From Brevibacterium senegalense (lineage in GTDB: Bacteria > Actinomycetota > Actinomycetes > Actinomycetales > Brevibacteriaceae), in assembly GCF_000285835.1 (NCBI RefSeq), contig NZ_HE978602.1, forward strand, positions 190,499-254,498: 64,000 nucleotides of DNA, written 5' to 3'. Positions 26,651 to 36,162 of the stretch are shown here, in pieces. The notes beneath the pieces are model-generated. The model was not told the origin of the DNA. It saw nothing but the letters and a program-made list of their open reading frames with translations, and searched no databases. The stretch's first letter is position 1. Each line of letters starts with the position of its first letter. The position numbers and the translations under genes are program-made.

Positions 26651-26977
26651 GGATCTCGCCTTTCATCACGGTGAGTGCCGAGGAGACTGGCGCCTGCCGG
26701 CGTCTTCGACGGCTGGTGTCCGGCACGCCTCGACTGCGGGGCGCGCCGGGTCCGGAACATCCGTCCGGGACTGCCAGCATTGCCCTGTTCCGGGTGCCGC
26801 GTCAAGGGGTTGTGCGCACGTGCCTCGAACAAGCGTTCACGACCAAGAGCGCAGACTACACCCAGAGACTGGGCGTTCCGGGAATCCTTGACGAACAAGT
26901 GTTCGCATGCGCATGATGGGGCGGAACAGGAGGGCGGCAGCGGCGTCGCCCCGACCCGGCAGAGGCGGTGAGCGACG
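26651..26977. other. Divergent promoter region (cyclase operon / TetR-ACAD operon)
   Basis: These 327 bases separate the cyclase-family gene from the TetR gene. They hold no credible gene. The only structure I see is a pair of related inverted repeats at 26826-26839 and 26892-26905, described separately. Confidence 0.6.
26826..26905. promoter_or_regulatory. Paired TetR-type operators
   Basis: CGAACA-AG-TGTTCG at 26892-26905 is a perfect 6+2+6 inverted repeat. CGAACA-AG-CGTTCA at 26826-26839 is the same with two mismatches, exactly 66 bases away. They lie in the divergent region next to the TetR gene at 26978 and are its likely binding sites, controlling both flanking operons. Confidence 0.6.
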
Positions 26978-27655
26978 ATGCAGGCACGGTCCGGACGTGC
27001 GGCCGTCCTGGACGCCGCGGTCCAGAACTTCCAGCGGGTCGGCTACCACGGCACCTCGATGCGCGACATCGCGACGGGCGCCGGCTTCACGGTCGCCTCG
27101 ATCTACAACCACTTCCCGTCCAAGCAGCGGATCCTGCAGGAGATCATGGTCGGGATCCTCACCGATGCGCTCGCCGCGACCCGCAGCGCGGTGCTGCGGG
27201 CGGGCGCGCTGCCGCACGACCAGCTGCGTGCCCTCATGCACGCGTGGCTCGTCTTCCACACGGAGCGGCGCGACGAGGCCGTCGTGGGCGCGACGGAGAT
27301 CCGCAGCCTGGACCCGGACGGCCGCCGCCTCGTCGTCGCGCTGCGCGACGAGCAGGAGCACCTGTTCCGCGAGGTCGTGGAGCACGGTGCGGAGACGGGC
27401 GCCTTCGGCACACCCCACCCCGCCGAGGCCGTCCGCGCCCTCATCGCGATGGGCACCTCCGTCGCCTCCTGGTACCGCCCCGGCGGCGGCCTCACTCCCC
27501 ACCAGATGGGAGAGCGCTACGCGCGGCTCGCACTCGGCCTCATCGAGGCCCGCACGGACCCGGCCACCGGCCCCGCAGTGTCCCTGGAACCCTCTTCATC
27601 TCCGGACTCCGCTCCGGTGGATCCACCCGCACAAGGAGACGCATCAGATGACTGA
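26978..27655 (+). CDS. TetR family transcriptional regulator
   Basis: A 225-residue TetR protein. The helix-turn-helix covers about residues 6-52: [20 protein letters not shown], then [17 protein letters not shown]. The C-terminal ligand domain is followed by a Pro/Ser tail. It overlaps the start of the ACAD11-like gene by eight bases, so repressor and enzyme are made from one transcript. Two inverted repeats upstream are probably its operators. By analogy with FadR-, PaaR- and KstR-type regulators the ligand may be a CoA thioester. Confidence 0.88.
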   Translation: MQARSGRAAVLDAAVQNFQRVGYHGTSMRDIATGAGFTVASIYNHFPSKQRILQEIMVGILTDALAATRSAVLRAGALPHDQLRALMHAWLVFHTERRDEAVVGATEIRSLDPDGRRLVVALRDEQEHLFREVVEHGAETGAFGTPHPAEAVRALIAMGTSVASWYRPGGGLTPHQMGERYARLALGLIEARTDPATGPAVSLEPSSSPDSAPVDPPAQGDASDD

Positions 27656-28889
27656 CACCGCACTCAAGGGCATGCCCGTCCGCCCGGACGTCGAATCGCT
27701 GGACCTGAGGCCGTCTCAGAAGGCGCTGGATCTGCGTGAGGCCCTCGTCGCGTTCATGCACGAGCAGGTCTTCCCGGCGGAGGCCCGCTACGACGAGTAC
27801 CGCGCACAGCACGGGCCCCACGACCACTCGGTCCCGCCGGTCGTCGAGGAGCTCAAGGCCGAAGCCCGGAAGCGCGGCCTGTGGAACCTCTTCCTGCCCG
27901 CGGAGTCCGGGCTGAGCCAGCTGGACTACGCGGGCCTGGCGGAGATCACCGGGTGGAGTCTCCACCTGGCTCCGGAGGCCACGAACGGGCAGGCGCCGGA
28001 CACCGGCAACATGGAGCTGCTCCACATGTTCGCGACGGAGGAGCAGCGCACGCAGTGGCTGGAGCCTCTGCTGGACGGGACGATCCGGTCCGCGTTCGCG
28101 ATGACGGAGCCGGAGGTCGCCAGCTCGGACGCGACGAACATCGAGACGACGATCGCCCGCGACGGCGACGAGTACGTCATCAACGGACGGAAGTGGTGGA
28201 CCTCCGGTGCGTCCGACCCGCGCTGCCGGATCCTCATCCTCATGGGCAAGACGGACACGGAGGCGGAGACGCACCGCCAGCAGTCGATGATCCTCGTCCC
28301 GGTGGACACGCCGGGGGTGCGGATCGTCCGCGACCTGCCGGTCATGGGGCACCACGACCAGCACGGGCACGCCGAGGTCGTGTTCGAGGACGTGCGCGTC
28401 CCCGTCGCGAACCTGCTGGGGGAGGAGGGGTCCGGCTTCGCGCTGGCCCAGGCCCGCCTGGGACCGGGCCGTATCCACCACTGCATGCGCGCGCTGGGTG
28501 CGGCGGAGCGAGCGCTCGCCCTTCTGGTGTCCCGGGCGCAGCAGCGCGTGGCCTTCGGGAAGCCGCTGGTCGAGCAGGGCACGATCCAGCAGGACATCGC
28601 GGAATCCCGCATCGCGATCGACCAGGCCCGGCTGCTGTGCCAGTACGCGTCGAAGGTGATCGACACGCACGGCAACAAGGCGGCCGCCGCCTACGTGTCC
28701 GCGGCGAAGGTCGCCGTGCCGCGCACCGCGCTGCAGGTCATCGACCGGGCGATCCAGGTCCACGGCGGCGCAGGCATCAGCGACGACGTGCCGCTGGCGG
28801 CGATGTACGGCTGGCACCGCGCGATGCGGATCTTCGACGGTCCGGACGAGGTGCACCTGCGCACGCTCGCCAAGCGCGAGGTCCGCTGA
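27648..28889 (+). CDS. Acyl-CoA dehydrogenase, ACAD10/ACAD11-like
   Basis: A 413-residue acyl-CoA dehydrogenase whose sequence resembles the dehydrogenase half of human ACAD11: [73 protein letters not shown] and [16 protein letters not shown]11 proteins act on 4-hydroxyacyl-CoA after phosphorylation by a kinase domain, which is absent here; a separate ACAD11-type kinase gene lies at 45616-46701. I chose ATG 27648 because AAGGAG precedes it. The gene is co-transcribed with the TetR gene upstream and converges on a lipoprotein gene. Confidence 0.88.
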   Translation: MTDTALKGMPVRPDVESLDLRPSQKALDLREALVAFMHEQVFPAEARYDEYRAQHGPHDHSVPPVVEELKAEARKRGLWNLFLPAESGLSQLDYAGLAEITGWSLHLAPEATNGQAPDTGNMELLHMFATEEQRTQWLEPLLDGTIRSAFAMTEPEVASSDATNIETTIARDGDEYVINGRKWWTSGASDPRCRILILMGKTDTEAETHRQQSMILVPVDTPGVRIVRDLPVMGHHDQHGHAEVVFEDVRVPVANLLGEEGSGFALAQARLGPGRIHHCMRALGAAERALALLVSRAQQRVAFGKPLVEQGTIQQDIAESRIAIDQARLLCQYASKVIDTHGNKAAAAYVSAAKVAVPRTALQVIDRAIQVHGGAGISDDVPLAAMYGWHRAMRIFDGPDEVHLRTLAKREVR

Positions 28890-28891
28890 CG

Positions 28892-28939
28892 CGCGGGCCT
28901 CTCCCGCATGCGGGGCTCGAGCCGGCACCGCGGCCCGCG
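28892..28939. terminator. Possible terminator between convergent genes
   Basis: CGCGGGCC (28892-28899) pairs with GGCCCGCG (28932-28939), and the loop itself contains the 12-base palindrome CCCGCATGCGGG (28903-28914). It is weaker than the other convergent-pair hairpins of the window, but it is in the same position. Confidence 0.4.
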
Positions 28940-28945
28940 TGCGCC

Positions 28946-30541
28946 TCACCCGGCGGTGGCGTCCCACGTGGCGAGGAGCTCCCGGGCCCACGGGGGCTGC
29001 GGCTGGTCCTCGCCGTACCGACTGTCGTCCGTGCGGTCCGCGGTGCCGGTCGCTGTGGACGTGAAGGAGACGCGGTCGCCGTCGTGCTCGACGGCGACCG
29101 AGGCTCTTCCCGGCCAGTCGCCGTTCCGCAGTGCGGTCACCAGGGCATCCAGGCCCGCGGGCTGTGAGACGTCCGGCCCGGCCGCGTCGCCGATCGAGAG
29201 GCCGAAACCGGCGCCGCGTGAGCCGCTGCCGGTGAGCACGGCGGTGAATCCCGCGTCCCACAGCGCCGCGATGGTCTGGCGGTGGGCGGGCCACGCCTGC
29301 GCCTCGAAGTCCGCACCGTAGTGGTGGAGGTCGCGGTGGCTCACCTCGACCGGCTCGTCCGGACCCAGCGGCCAGTCCGCATCCGACACGAGGTCGACCA
29401 CCTCCTGCAGCCCGTCCGAGTCGTCGACGGTGACCGCGACCCCGCCGTTGTTCATCTCGATCCTCCGCACGGACGCGCCGGCATCCGTCAGCCGGGTGTG
29501 CGCCGCGAGGACGTCGTCCAGGCTGTCTGCGCCGTCGCCCAACTCGATCGTCAGGCCGTCGTCGGTGCGGACGGAGAAGCCGTCCTGCGCGGCGGCGCCG
29601 TACTGGGTCACGAGTGCGTCGTGGAGTGCGGAGACGTCATCAACGGAGGGCACTTGCAGATCGCCCTGCTCCGTGCGCTGCTGGGTGCGGTCGTCCACGG
29701 AGCCGGCCAGCACGGTCGCCCCGCCGGCGTCCGCGGTCTCGAAGAGGGTCCGGACGGCCTCGGGCGCGGTGTCCGATCCCAGGCTGAAGGAGAACCGGGT
29801 CGTCGGCGGCTCCGCGGAGGCGGTGGAGTCCAGCGCGGCCGCGTCGTCGGAGTCGTCTGAGCAGGACGATGAGCCGGTTGCGGCGGAGGCGGTGACGTCC
29901 AGACGGACGGATCCCGGGGCATCCGTGTTCTCGAGCAACCAGTCGCGCAGATCCGTGCCCGGACTCAGACGGGCGGTGGCCTGCGTGTCCTCGAGGGCGC
30001 CCCCCTCGACGTCCGGCAGATCGGCCAGGTGCGGCAGCTGCGGGAGATTGAGGGCGGCCGTCCCGTCGCCCGATCCAGCGGCAGCGCGGGAGTAGCCGTC
30101 GAACCGGGGCGCGTCCACGCGGAAGCGGCCGCTCACCATCGTCATCTGTGGGGGCCCGTCCGGATACCGGTGGTCGGAGTAGAGGTTGAGGATCGCGCGC
30201 TCGGCGACACGGAGAGCGACGGAGTCGGCCTCGTCGTCGAGGTGGACGACGGTCCGTGGGGGAGCGGCTGGCTCCGGGGTCGGATCGTCCGGGCCGCAGG
30301 ACGGCTGGGGGTAGGTGGGGGCGGGGTCCACATCGTCTGCGTCCACAGCGATGCGGTCGATGCCTTCCACCGCATCGAGGGATTCGACGACCTCGAAGAA
30401 CTCATCCGCACTGGACACGGGACGGGTGTCCGTCTCCGTCCCCTCCGTGCAGGCGGTCAGAGCGACCAGCGCCAGGACCGTCGCGGGAGCGAGGACGAGC
30501 AGGCGGGAGGAGCGGTGCGGGGAAGCGGGACGTCGCGTCAT
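28946..30541 (-). CDS. Large secreted lipoprotein of unknown function
   Basis: A 531-residue lipoprotein: a basic N-terminus, a hydrophobic core and lipobox ALTAC (Cys31). The exported part contains internal similarity, with recurring segments of the form L-x-D-A-L-V-T/L-x-A-G plus I-E-M/L (for example VRRIEMNNGG and VSVRTDDGLTIELGDG), suggesting two or three related alpha/beta subdomains. I recognise no named family. The ATG at 30541 starts the signal peptide; the frame is open upstream without homology. It converges on the ACAD11-like gene, so the two are separately transcribed. Confidence 0.78.
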   Translation of the reverse strand: MTRRPASPHRSSRLLVLAPATVLALVALTACTEGTETDTRPVSSADEFFEVVESLDAVEGIDRIAVDADDVDPAPTYPQPSCGPDDPTPEPAAPPRTVVHLDDEADSVALRVAERAILNLYSDHRYPDGPPQMTMVSGRFRVDAPRFDGYSRAAAGSGDGTAALNLPQLPHLADLPDVEGGALEDTQATARLSPGTDLRDWLLENTDAPGSVRLDVTASAATGSSSCSDDSDDAAALDSTASAEPPTTRFSFSLGSDTAPEAVRTLFETADAGGATVLAGSVDDRTQQRTEQGDLQVPSVDDVSALHDALVTQYGAAAQDGFSVRTDDGLTIELGDGADSLDDVLAAHTRLTDAGASVRRIEMNNGGVAVTVDDSDGLQEVVDLVSDADWPLGPDEPVEVSHRDLHHYGADFEAQAWPAHRQTIAALWDAGFTAVLTGSGSRGAGFGLSIGDAAGPDVSQPAGLDALVTALRNGDWPGRASVAVEHDGDRVSFTSTATGTADRTDDSRYGEDQPQPPWARELLATWDATAG

Positions 30542-30671
30542 GCCTCCAGCATCCGCCGACCGGCCGGCCCACTCGTGCCGCACGTGTAGCGGGATCGAGA
30601 GCCGTGTGCCAGATCGGCTACAGACGACGGATCGGAGGAGCCGACGGGTGCGGACCGCGGCCGGTGCGCCG

Positions 30672-31349
30672 TCAGCGGGAGGCGGCGGCGACCTCGGCGT
30701 CGGGGTCGCCCACGGCACCGTCGATGGCGGGAAGCGGCAGGGCGATCAGCCGCTCGATCTCCGCATCGCTGGGGTCGAGGCCCAGAAGGCGGAGGCTGAA
30801 GCGGGTGTACTGCTCTTCCAGCTGGTCGATCGTGAGAGTGCCGTCCTTGGAGAACCACAGCGGGATCGAATTGATGATCGAGAGGATCGCGCGCGAGGCG
30901 ATGTCCGCGTTGTCGACGTGGAAGACACCGGAGTCGCGACCCTGCTGGACGACGCCCACGAAGATGTCGCGGGACTCGCGCTGCAGACCGCGGATCGTCG
31001 TGAAGCTCTCCTGGCTGAGGCGCTCCGTGTCGCGCAGGATCACGCGGCTGACCTGGCGGTAGGTCGAGCGGTAGCGGACCGTGAAGCGCACGAGCACGGC
31101 GATGCGGTCGACCGGGTCCGGGCCGGTGGTCTCGACCGCCTCCTGCGCACGGGCGCTGAACCAGGTGAAGGCGTTGTGGATGAGCTCGAACAGCGCATCC
31201 TGCTTCGACGGGAAGTAGTAGTACAGGGCGGACAGGCTGAGCCCGGCCTCCTGCGCGATGTCACGGATCGAGGCGCCGTCGAACCCGTGCCGGGCGAACG
31301 TGATGCGCGCGGCACGCAGGATCTCTGCGCGTCCGTTGGTGGTCGCCAC
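30672..31349 (-). CDS. TetR family transcriptional regulator
   Basis: A 225-residue TetR protein. It has the helix-turn-helix ITFARHGFDGASIRDIAQEA then LSLSALYYYFPSKQDAL at about residues 15-52, and a C-terminal domain of the TetR_C type seen in fatty-acid and aromatic regulators. The start is GTG 31349 with GAGGAG seven bases upstream. It diverges from a zinc alcohol dehydrogenase gene. TGATCGTTCGGTAA at 31463-31476 in the shared promoter matches the palindrome upstream of the ligase at 5085 in 12 of 14 positions, so it may regulate several CoA genes besides itself. Confidence 0.87.
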   Translation of the reverse strand: MATTNGRAEILRAARITFARHGFDGASIRDIAQEAGLSLSALYYYFPSKQDALFELIHNAFTWFSARAQEAVETTGPDPVDRIAVLVRFTVRYRSTYRQVSRVILRDTERLSQESFTTIRGLQRESRDIFVGVVQQGRDSGVFHVDNADIASRAILSIINSIPLWFSKDGTLTIDQLEEQYTRFSLRLLGLDPSDAEIERLIALPLPAIDGAVGDPDAEVAAASR

Positions 31350-31667
31350 GTGAAACTCCTCTTCTTCTGCTGTCGCCGAGGCCCTGCGCGGTGCGGCGTC
31401 CTTGTCGTACCATGTCCCTCGGCTCGAACGGTCCGGTTCAGTCTGGATGGTCGCAGTCTGAGTGATCGTTCGGTAAGAACTGTTCCCGACAGTACCCGAA
31501 AAGATCGGCGGATGCCGAGCCGCGGGCCCTCCGAATCGTGTGATCCCCGCCGCGGTCCGTGATGCGCGTCGCGGCGTTCCGCGATGAGACCGCTCCGCCG
31601 AATGCACGGCTTCGCTGACATACTGGGGGGCGGACATCGACGCCGCACGGACCCCAGGGGGACTACT
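31350..31667. other. Divergent promoter region (TetR / alcohol dehydrogenase)
   Basis: These 318 bases separate TetR from the alcohol dehydrogenase gene. Apart from the operator-like site at 31463-31476 and ACTGT-N5-ACAGT (31480-31494) next to it, I see no gene or other structure. Confidence 0.55.
31463..31476. promoter_or_regulatory. TetR-type operator in the TetR/alcohol dehydrogenase promoter
   Basis: TGATCGTTCGGTAA matches the palindrome TGATCGTTCGATCA (7036-7049) at 12 of 14 positions. It lies 114 bases upstream of the TetR GTG, so it is a likely autoregulatory site. Confidence 0.5.
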
Positions 31668-32744
31668 GTGACCATCACCGTCAAGGCACTGCAGAAGACC
31701 GGGCCGCACGAGCCGTTCCAGGTCGTCGACCTGGAACGTCGCGAGGTGGGACCCCATGATGTGCTCATCGACATCCGGGCCGCGGGCATCTGCCACAGCG
31801 ACATCCACACGATCCGCAACGAGTGGGGCGAGGCGCACTTCCCTCTTGCCGTGGGCCACGAGATCGCGGGTCACGTCGAGGCCGTGGGTGCGGAGGTCAC
31901 CGGCTTCGCGGTGGGCGACCGCGTGGGCGTGGGCTGCCTGGTGAATTCGTGCGGCGAGTGCGACGCGTGCCGGTCGGATCAGGAGCAGGAGTGCTCCGGC
32001 GGCAAGGGGCGCAAGGTCGGCACGTACAACTCCGTCGACGTCGACGGCTCGATCACACAGGGCGGGTACGCGCAGAAGGTCGTCGTGGACGCGGACTTCG
32101 TATTGCGGATCCCGGAGGGCCTGGATCTGCAGCAGGCCGCGCCGCTGCTGTGCGCGGGCATCACGTCGTACGCGCCCATCGCGCGCTGGGGCGTGGGCCC
32201 CGGCTCGAAGGTCGCGGTGCTGGGTCTGGGCGGCCTGGGGCACATGGGCGTCCAGATCGCCGCGGCTAAGGGCGCGGACGTGACGGTGCTCAGCCGTTCG
32301 CTGGCGAAGGAGGAGACGGCGCTGAAGCTGGGTGCCTCGCGCGTGCTCGCGACGACGGAGGAGGACTTCTTCCGGAACCACCGCGACGAGTTCGACTTCA
32401 TCCTCAACACGATCAGCGCGGACATCCCGGTCGACCGGTACCTGGGTCTGCTGAAGCCGCGCGGCGTCATGGCCGTCGTGGGCCTGCCGCCGGAGAAGCA
32501 GCCGCTGGGCTTCGGCGCGCTGATCGGCGGATCGAAGGTGATCGCCGGATCGAACATCGGCGGGATCCGCGAGACGCAGGAGATGCTCGACTTCTGTGCG
32601 GAGCACGGGCTGGGCTCCTGGATCGAGACGATCGGCGTCGATGAGGTCGACGCCGCCTACGACCGCGTGGTCGCCGGTGACGTCCAGTTCCGCTTCGTCA
32701 TCGACACGGAGACGTTCGCGGGCGCGGCGGTCGTCGCCAGCTAA
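31668..32744 (+). CDS. Zinc-dependent alcohol dehydrogenase (YahK/cinnamyl alcohol type)
   Basis: A 358-residue NAD(P)-dependent medium-chain dehydrogenase. Catalytic zinc ligands lie in AGICHSDIH (Cys42) and VGHEIAGH, and structural zinc ligands in CGECDACRSDQEQEC. The nucleotide-binding turn is VAVLGLGGLGHMGVQ. It resembles aldehyde reductases of the YahK group. The start is GTG 31668, preceded by GGGGG; an upstream ATG lacks homology. It is divergent from a TetR gene and ends at a 14-bp hairpin. Substrate alcohol or aldehyde is unknown. Confidence 0.9.
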   Translation: MTITVKALQKTGPHEPFQVVDLERREVGPHDVLIDIRAAGICHSDIHTIRNEWGEAHFPLAVGHEIAGHVEAVGAEVTGFAVGDRVGVGCLVNSCGECDACRSDQEQECSGGKGRKVGTYNSVDVDGSITQGGYAQKVVVDADFVLRIPEGLDLQQAAPLLCAGITSYAPIARWGVGPGSKVAVLGLGGLGHMGVQIAAAKGADVTVLSRSLAKEETALKLGASRVLATTEEDFFRNHRDEFDFILNTISADIPVDRYLGLLKPRGVMAVVGLPPEKQPLGFGALIGGSKVIAGSNIGGIRETQEMLDFCAEHGLGSWIETIGVDEVDAAYDRVVAGDVQFRFVIDTETFAGAAVVAS

Positions 32745-32764
32745 GCGGGAAGTCTGCCATGGCG

Positions 32765-32808
32765 CGCATCGCCCCTCGTCGGAATGGCTTCGGGCGAGGG
32801 GCGATGCG
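32765..32808. terminator. Bidirectional terminator hairpin
   Basis: CGCATCGCCCCTCG (32765-32778) pairs perfectly with CGAGGGGCGATGCG (32795-32808) over 14 bp across a 16-base loop. It lies between the convergent alcohol dehydrogenase and TRAP permease genes. Confidence 0.75.
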
Positions 32809-32824
32809 TCTGTCCGGCCGGACG

Positions 32825-34309
32825 TCACTCCGCGAAGGAGAGTTCCGGCAGGATCGTCACCAGATCCGGGAAGAAGATGAGGATCAGCGCGACGACGATC
32901 GTGATCGGGATGAACGTCACGGACGCACGCATGACATCGGTGATCGAGATCTTCTGACCCAGATTCACCTCGGGCGCTTGTGCCACTCGGAAGATCACGT
33001 ACAGCAGCACGCCCACGGGGGGCGTGATGACGGCCAGCTCGCCCAACAGGACCACGAACGCACCGAACCAGAGGGGGTCGATCCCGAAGGCCGGCATGAC
33101 GGGGAGCAACAGCGGGACCGTCAGCAGGATCATCGCGATCGGATCGAGGAACATGCCCAGGACGATGTAGAAGGCGACGAGTGCCAGTAGAAACTGGACA
33201 CGGGTCATGTCGCTGTTCGCCAGTGCGTCGGTGGCCGCCTGCGTCACGCCGGTGAGGGACAGCGCTCGGGCGAGCACCGTCGAACCCACGAGGAGCAGGA
33301 AGATCGACCCTGTGGAGGCGAGCGAGTCGCGGACTGCCTGCCACAGTGCCGCGCCGCTCTCATTCCGACGGTAGATCAGCAGCATGATGAGAGAGACGAA
33401 CGCACCGAAGGCGCCGGCCTCCGTCGCGGTGAAGAAGCCCGAGTACAGCCCGCCCACCACCAGGAGGATGACGAGCGGAACCTGCCACAGGTCGCCCAGG
33501 CTCCTGCGGCGCTGGGCCCACGTGGTCTTCGGGGTCTCCTTGATGTCGAACTTCGAGCGCATGATGATGCTCGAGGCGATCAGGTAGACGATGTACGCCC
33601 CGACCAGGACGAGACCCGGCAGAAGTCCCGCCAGTAGCTGCTGGCCGACGGACGTGCCGGCGATCCCCGCATAGACCACCATGATGATGCTGGGCGGGAT
33701 GAGCTGTCCGCCGCTGCCGGCCATGAGCACGGAGGTGAGCGCAATGCGCTTGGGGTACCCCGCGCGCAGCATCTCCGGGAGGGCGATGCGGCCCAGCGCG
33801 TAGGCGATGCCTACACTCGAACCGCTCGCCGCGCCCATCGCGGCACCTGCAACCTTGGTCGTGACGGCCAAGCCGCCCGGCAGCCAGTTGAGCCAGACAC
33901 CCGCACCACTGTAGAGCTTGTTAGTGATAGACGATCGCCACAACAGGAATCCCATGAAGATGAACATCGGCAGCACGCTGATGGACCATCCGGACGCGGA
34001 GTCGTAGGGGGTGTTCTTGAGTGCGGAGACCAATCCCTCGAAGCCGTATATGACCCAGATCGCGTAGACCCCGCTCAGGGCCATCGCCGCCCCCACATGG
34101 AGGCCGGCGAGGATGAGGCAGAGGAGTAGGCACAGGGAGTAGACGCCCACGGACACTGTCGAGGTGCTCGTGTACGCGAGTCCCATGAAGACGACTCCGG
34201 CGACCAGCAGGGCGATCGGCAGCGCGCTTCCCACTGCTCGGAACCGCTTCGGTGCCACGGGAAGGGACGCGCTCGGTGCGGTGGGCGGTGTGGCGGTGTC
34301 AACTGTCAT
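32825..34309 (-). CDS. TRAP transporter large permease (DctM-like)
   Basis: The large membrane subunit of a tripartite ATP-independent periplasmic-type transporter, which uses an ion gradient to import organic acids delivered by a binding protein. The 494 residues contain about 13-14 hydrophobic segments. Conserved DctM blocks are visible: LPMFIFMGFLLWRSSI, GGQLIPPSIIMVVYAGIAG, FFTATEAGAFGAF and ITPPVGVLLYVI. ATG 34309 lies 11 bases inside the DctQ gene, so translation is coupled. TRAP systems are less frequent in actinobacteria than ABC importers. The ligand is unknown. Confidence 0.9.
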   Translation of the reverse strand: MTVDTATPPTAPSASLPVAPKRFRAVGSALPIALLVAGVVFMGLAYTSTSTVSVGVYSLCLLLCLILAGLHVGAAMALSGVYAIWVIYGFEGLVSALKNTPYDSASGWSISVLPMFIFMGFLLWRSSITNKLYSGAGVWLNWLPGGLAVTTKVAGAAMGAASGSSVGIAYALGRIALPEMLRAGYPKRIALTSVLMAGSGGQLIPPSIIMVVYAGIAGTSVGQQLLAGLLPGLVLVGAYIVYLIASSIIMRSKFDIKETPKTTWAQRRRSLGDLWQVPLVILLVVGGLYSGFFTATEAGAFGAFVSLIMLLIYRRNESGAALWQAVRDSLASTGSIFLLLVGSTVLARALSLTGVTQAATDALANSDMTRVQFLLALVAFYIVLGMFLDPIAMILLTVPLLLPVMPAFGIDPLWFGAFVVLLGELAVITPPVGVLLYVIFRVAQAPEVNLGQKISITDVMRASVTFIPITIVVALILIFFPDLVTILPELSFAE

Positions 34310-34814
34310 GACCGACTCCTGTCTCCTGTGCCTCGGGGCCCGTCTGTTTCTGTGCATGCCTTCGTCTGGCGAGCCACCGGACCGCATCGTGCAGAAGGTA
34401 GCCGATGAAGATCACGGCGAAGGCGGGGATGACGTATCGGGTCAGCCATACGGGCCAGCCGGTGTCGATCCCGTACTCACTGCGTGCCTGGTTCTCCATC
34501 GCGCCCAGAAGACCCGCGTAGGCGATGAGCGCGAGGAAGAGGATGAGCAGGAGGCCGTTGATCACGGCCATCGCAGTCCGCACCCGACTACCGGCGCCGT
34601 CGACGACGAAGTCGACGATGATGTGCTCGCGGACGTGGTGGGCAAGGATCCACCCGGCGAAGACCAGAGGGATCATCCACCAGCGGGTCGTCAGTTCGAT
34701 CGCCGCGGGCAGCGGGGTGCCGACGGTCGCGCGGACGATGACATTGAGGACGGTGTAGAACATCATGAGCAGCAGCGCGGCTGCTCCGATGAGTGTGATC
34801 GCTGTGCGCAGCAT
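34299..34814 (-). CDS. TRAP transporter small permease (DctQ-like)
   Basis: A 171-residue protein with four transmembrane segments, the small subunit that joins DctM. It has the family pattern of ELTTRWWMIPLVFAGWILAHHVREHI, in which a W-rich second helix is followed by a charged loop, and HHVREHIIVDFVVD. AGGAG lies four bases before ATG 34814. It sits between the binding-protein and large-permease genes in standard DctP-DctQ-DctM order. Confidence 0.86.
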   Translation of the reverse strand: MLRTAITLIGAAALLLMMFYTVLNVIVRATVGTPLPAAIELTTRWWMIPLVFAGWILAHHVREHIIVDFVVDGAGSRVRTAMAVINGLLLILFLALIAYAGLLGAMENQARSEYGIDTGWPVWLTRYVIPAFAVIFIGYLLHDAVRWLARRRHAQKQTGPEAQETGVGHDS

Positions 34815-34862
34815 GTCACTCCTATCGGGGCGGTTCGAGAGTGTGCGCCCTCGGCGCCGACA

Positions 34863-36080
34863 TCACTGGGGGATCGCGTCTGCGTAGACGTCGTCGTACA
34901 CGCGCTGGGCGAAGCCACCGGCATCGATGTCATCGGCAGTCCCGCCGGCGTCGTGCCAGTCGGCCCAGCTGTCGTAGGGTTCGATGCCCAAGTCTTCCGA
35001 CACGATGCCGCCCCACTTGTCGTGCAGTTCGACGAAGCTGTCGACCGCCGCCTGCGGGTCCGCGAGCGTGTCCGGTGCGTTCTCCGCAGCCTTGTCGAGG
35101 ACCGACTGCTGGTGGTCGGTAAGCGCATCGGCGAGGTCGTCGTCCATCGTGTGGAACTCCATGCCCGAGGTCTCGAGCAACGCCTCCTGCAGCTTCAACC
35201 CCTCGTGGGTGAGGCTCTCCAGGTAGACGGGGATCTGCTCCCAGATGATCGACTGCAGTTCAGGATCGAGCGAGTCCCACGTCTGCTGGCTCACGAAGAT
35301 CCCATATGCGGTGAAGCCCGGGAGATTGACGGACGTGTAGTGCTTCGCGACCTCGGTGAGGTCGGACGAGACCATGTCCGTCGCGTCAGCCATGACGCAG
35401 TCGACGATCCCGCGCTGTAGCGCCTCGTACATCTCTGCACCCGGGAGCGAGACCGGCTCCATGCCGATGGCCGTCGCCGTCTCCGCCCATGCTTCGCCGG
35501 GCGACCGGACCGACTTGCCCTGGGCGTCGGCGAGGCTCGTGATGGGCTCAGTGCAGATGAGGTGATACGTGGTGTGCGCGTTGTACCCCGGCGTCAGGGG
35601 CATGAGCCCCTGGTCGTTGAAATCGGACTGCATCGCCTCGGGGTGGGAGTACCACCAGTCGGTGACCGCGGCAGCGCGGTCCAGAGCGGAGACGGGCGGG
35701 CCGGCCTCGCCTGCGAATGCGAGCTTGGAGGCCCAGTTGCTGATGGGGAACTCCGAGGGGTTGTAAGAGGTGACGACGAGTCCGGAGTCGACGGTGGCGT
35801 CAGCCATCGAGCTTCCCACCTCTGCGGGCGGAACGATCGCGTTCGCGTAGCTGAAGTCGTACGTGAGGCGGCCGTCCGAGGCTTCCTCGACCGCGGTGAA
35901 GAATGCATCGATGGGGACGTTGTGGTAGTTATCCGGGCCACCGATCGTCGTCGTGACCGTCAGATTCACGGAATCCGCGCCGCCTTCTGCGACGCGGGAG
36001 GTGCCGCTTCCGCCGCAGGCGGACAACGTGAGGGCGGCGGCGCCGGCGATGGCTGCCGTGGTGAGTGTGATCGGGCGCAT
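34863..36080 (-). CDS. TRAP transporter solute-binding lipoprotein (DctP-like)
   Basis: A 405-residue lipoprotein that captures the substrate outside the membrane. The signal peptide ends at lipobox TLSAC (Cys22), as expected for a Gram-positive binding protein. FSYANAIVPPAEVGSSMADATVDSG, then GKSVRSPGEAW, LPGAEMYEALQRGIVDCVM and NLPGFTAYGIFVSQQTWDSL (positions about 75-270) match DctP. ATG 36080 has AGGAAT at the proper distance; an ATG six codons upstream is possible. It is longer than typical DctP (about 330-350), mainly at the C-terminus. Confidence 0.86.
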   Translation of the reverse strand: MRPITLTTAAIAGAAALTLSACGGSGTSRVAEGGADSVNLTVTTTIGGPDNYHNVPIDAFFTAVEEASDGRLTYDFSYANAIVPPAEVGSSMADATVDSGLVVTSYNPSEFPISNWASKLAFAGEAGPPVSALDRAAAVTDWWYSHPEAMQSDFNDQGLMPLTPGYNAHTTYHLICTEPITSLADAQGKSVRSPGEAWAETATAIGMEPVSLPGAEMYEALQRGIVDCVMADATDMVSSDLTEVAKHYTSVNLPGFTAYGIFVSQQTWDSLDPELQSIIWEQIPVYLESLTHEGLKLQEALLETSGMEFHTMDDDLADALTDHQQSVLDKAAENAPDTLADPQAAVDSFVELHDKWGGIVSEDLGIEPYDSWADWHDAGGTADDIDAGGFAQRVYDDVYADAIPQ

Positions 36081-36162
36081 GTCGATTCCTATCGTCATTG
36101 ATGGAGGGTTGTGAGTCGTTCGGATCTGTGGGGTGGGAGAGCTGCGAGTGCGCGGATGAGTG

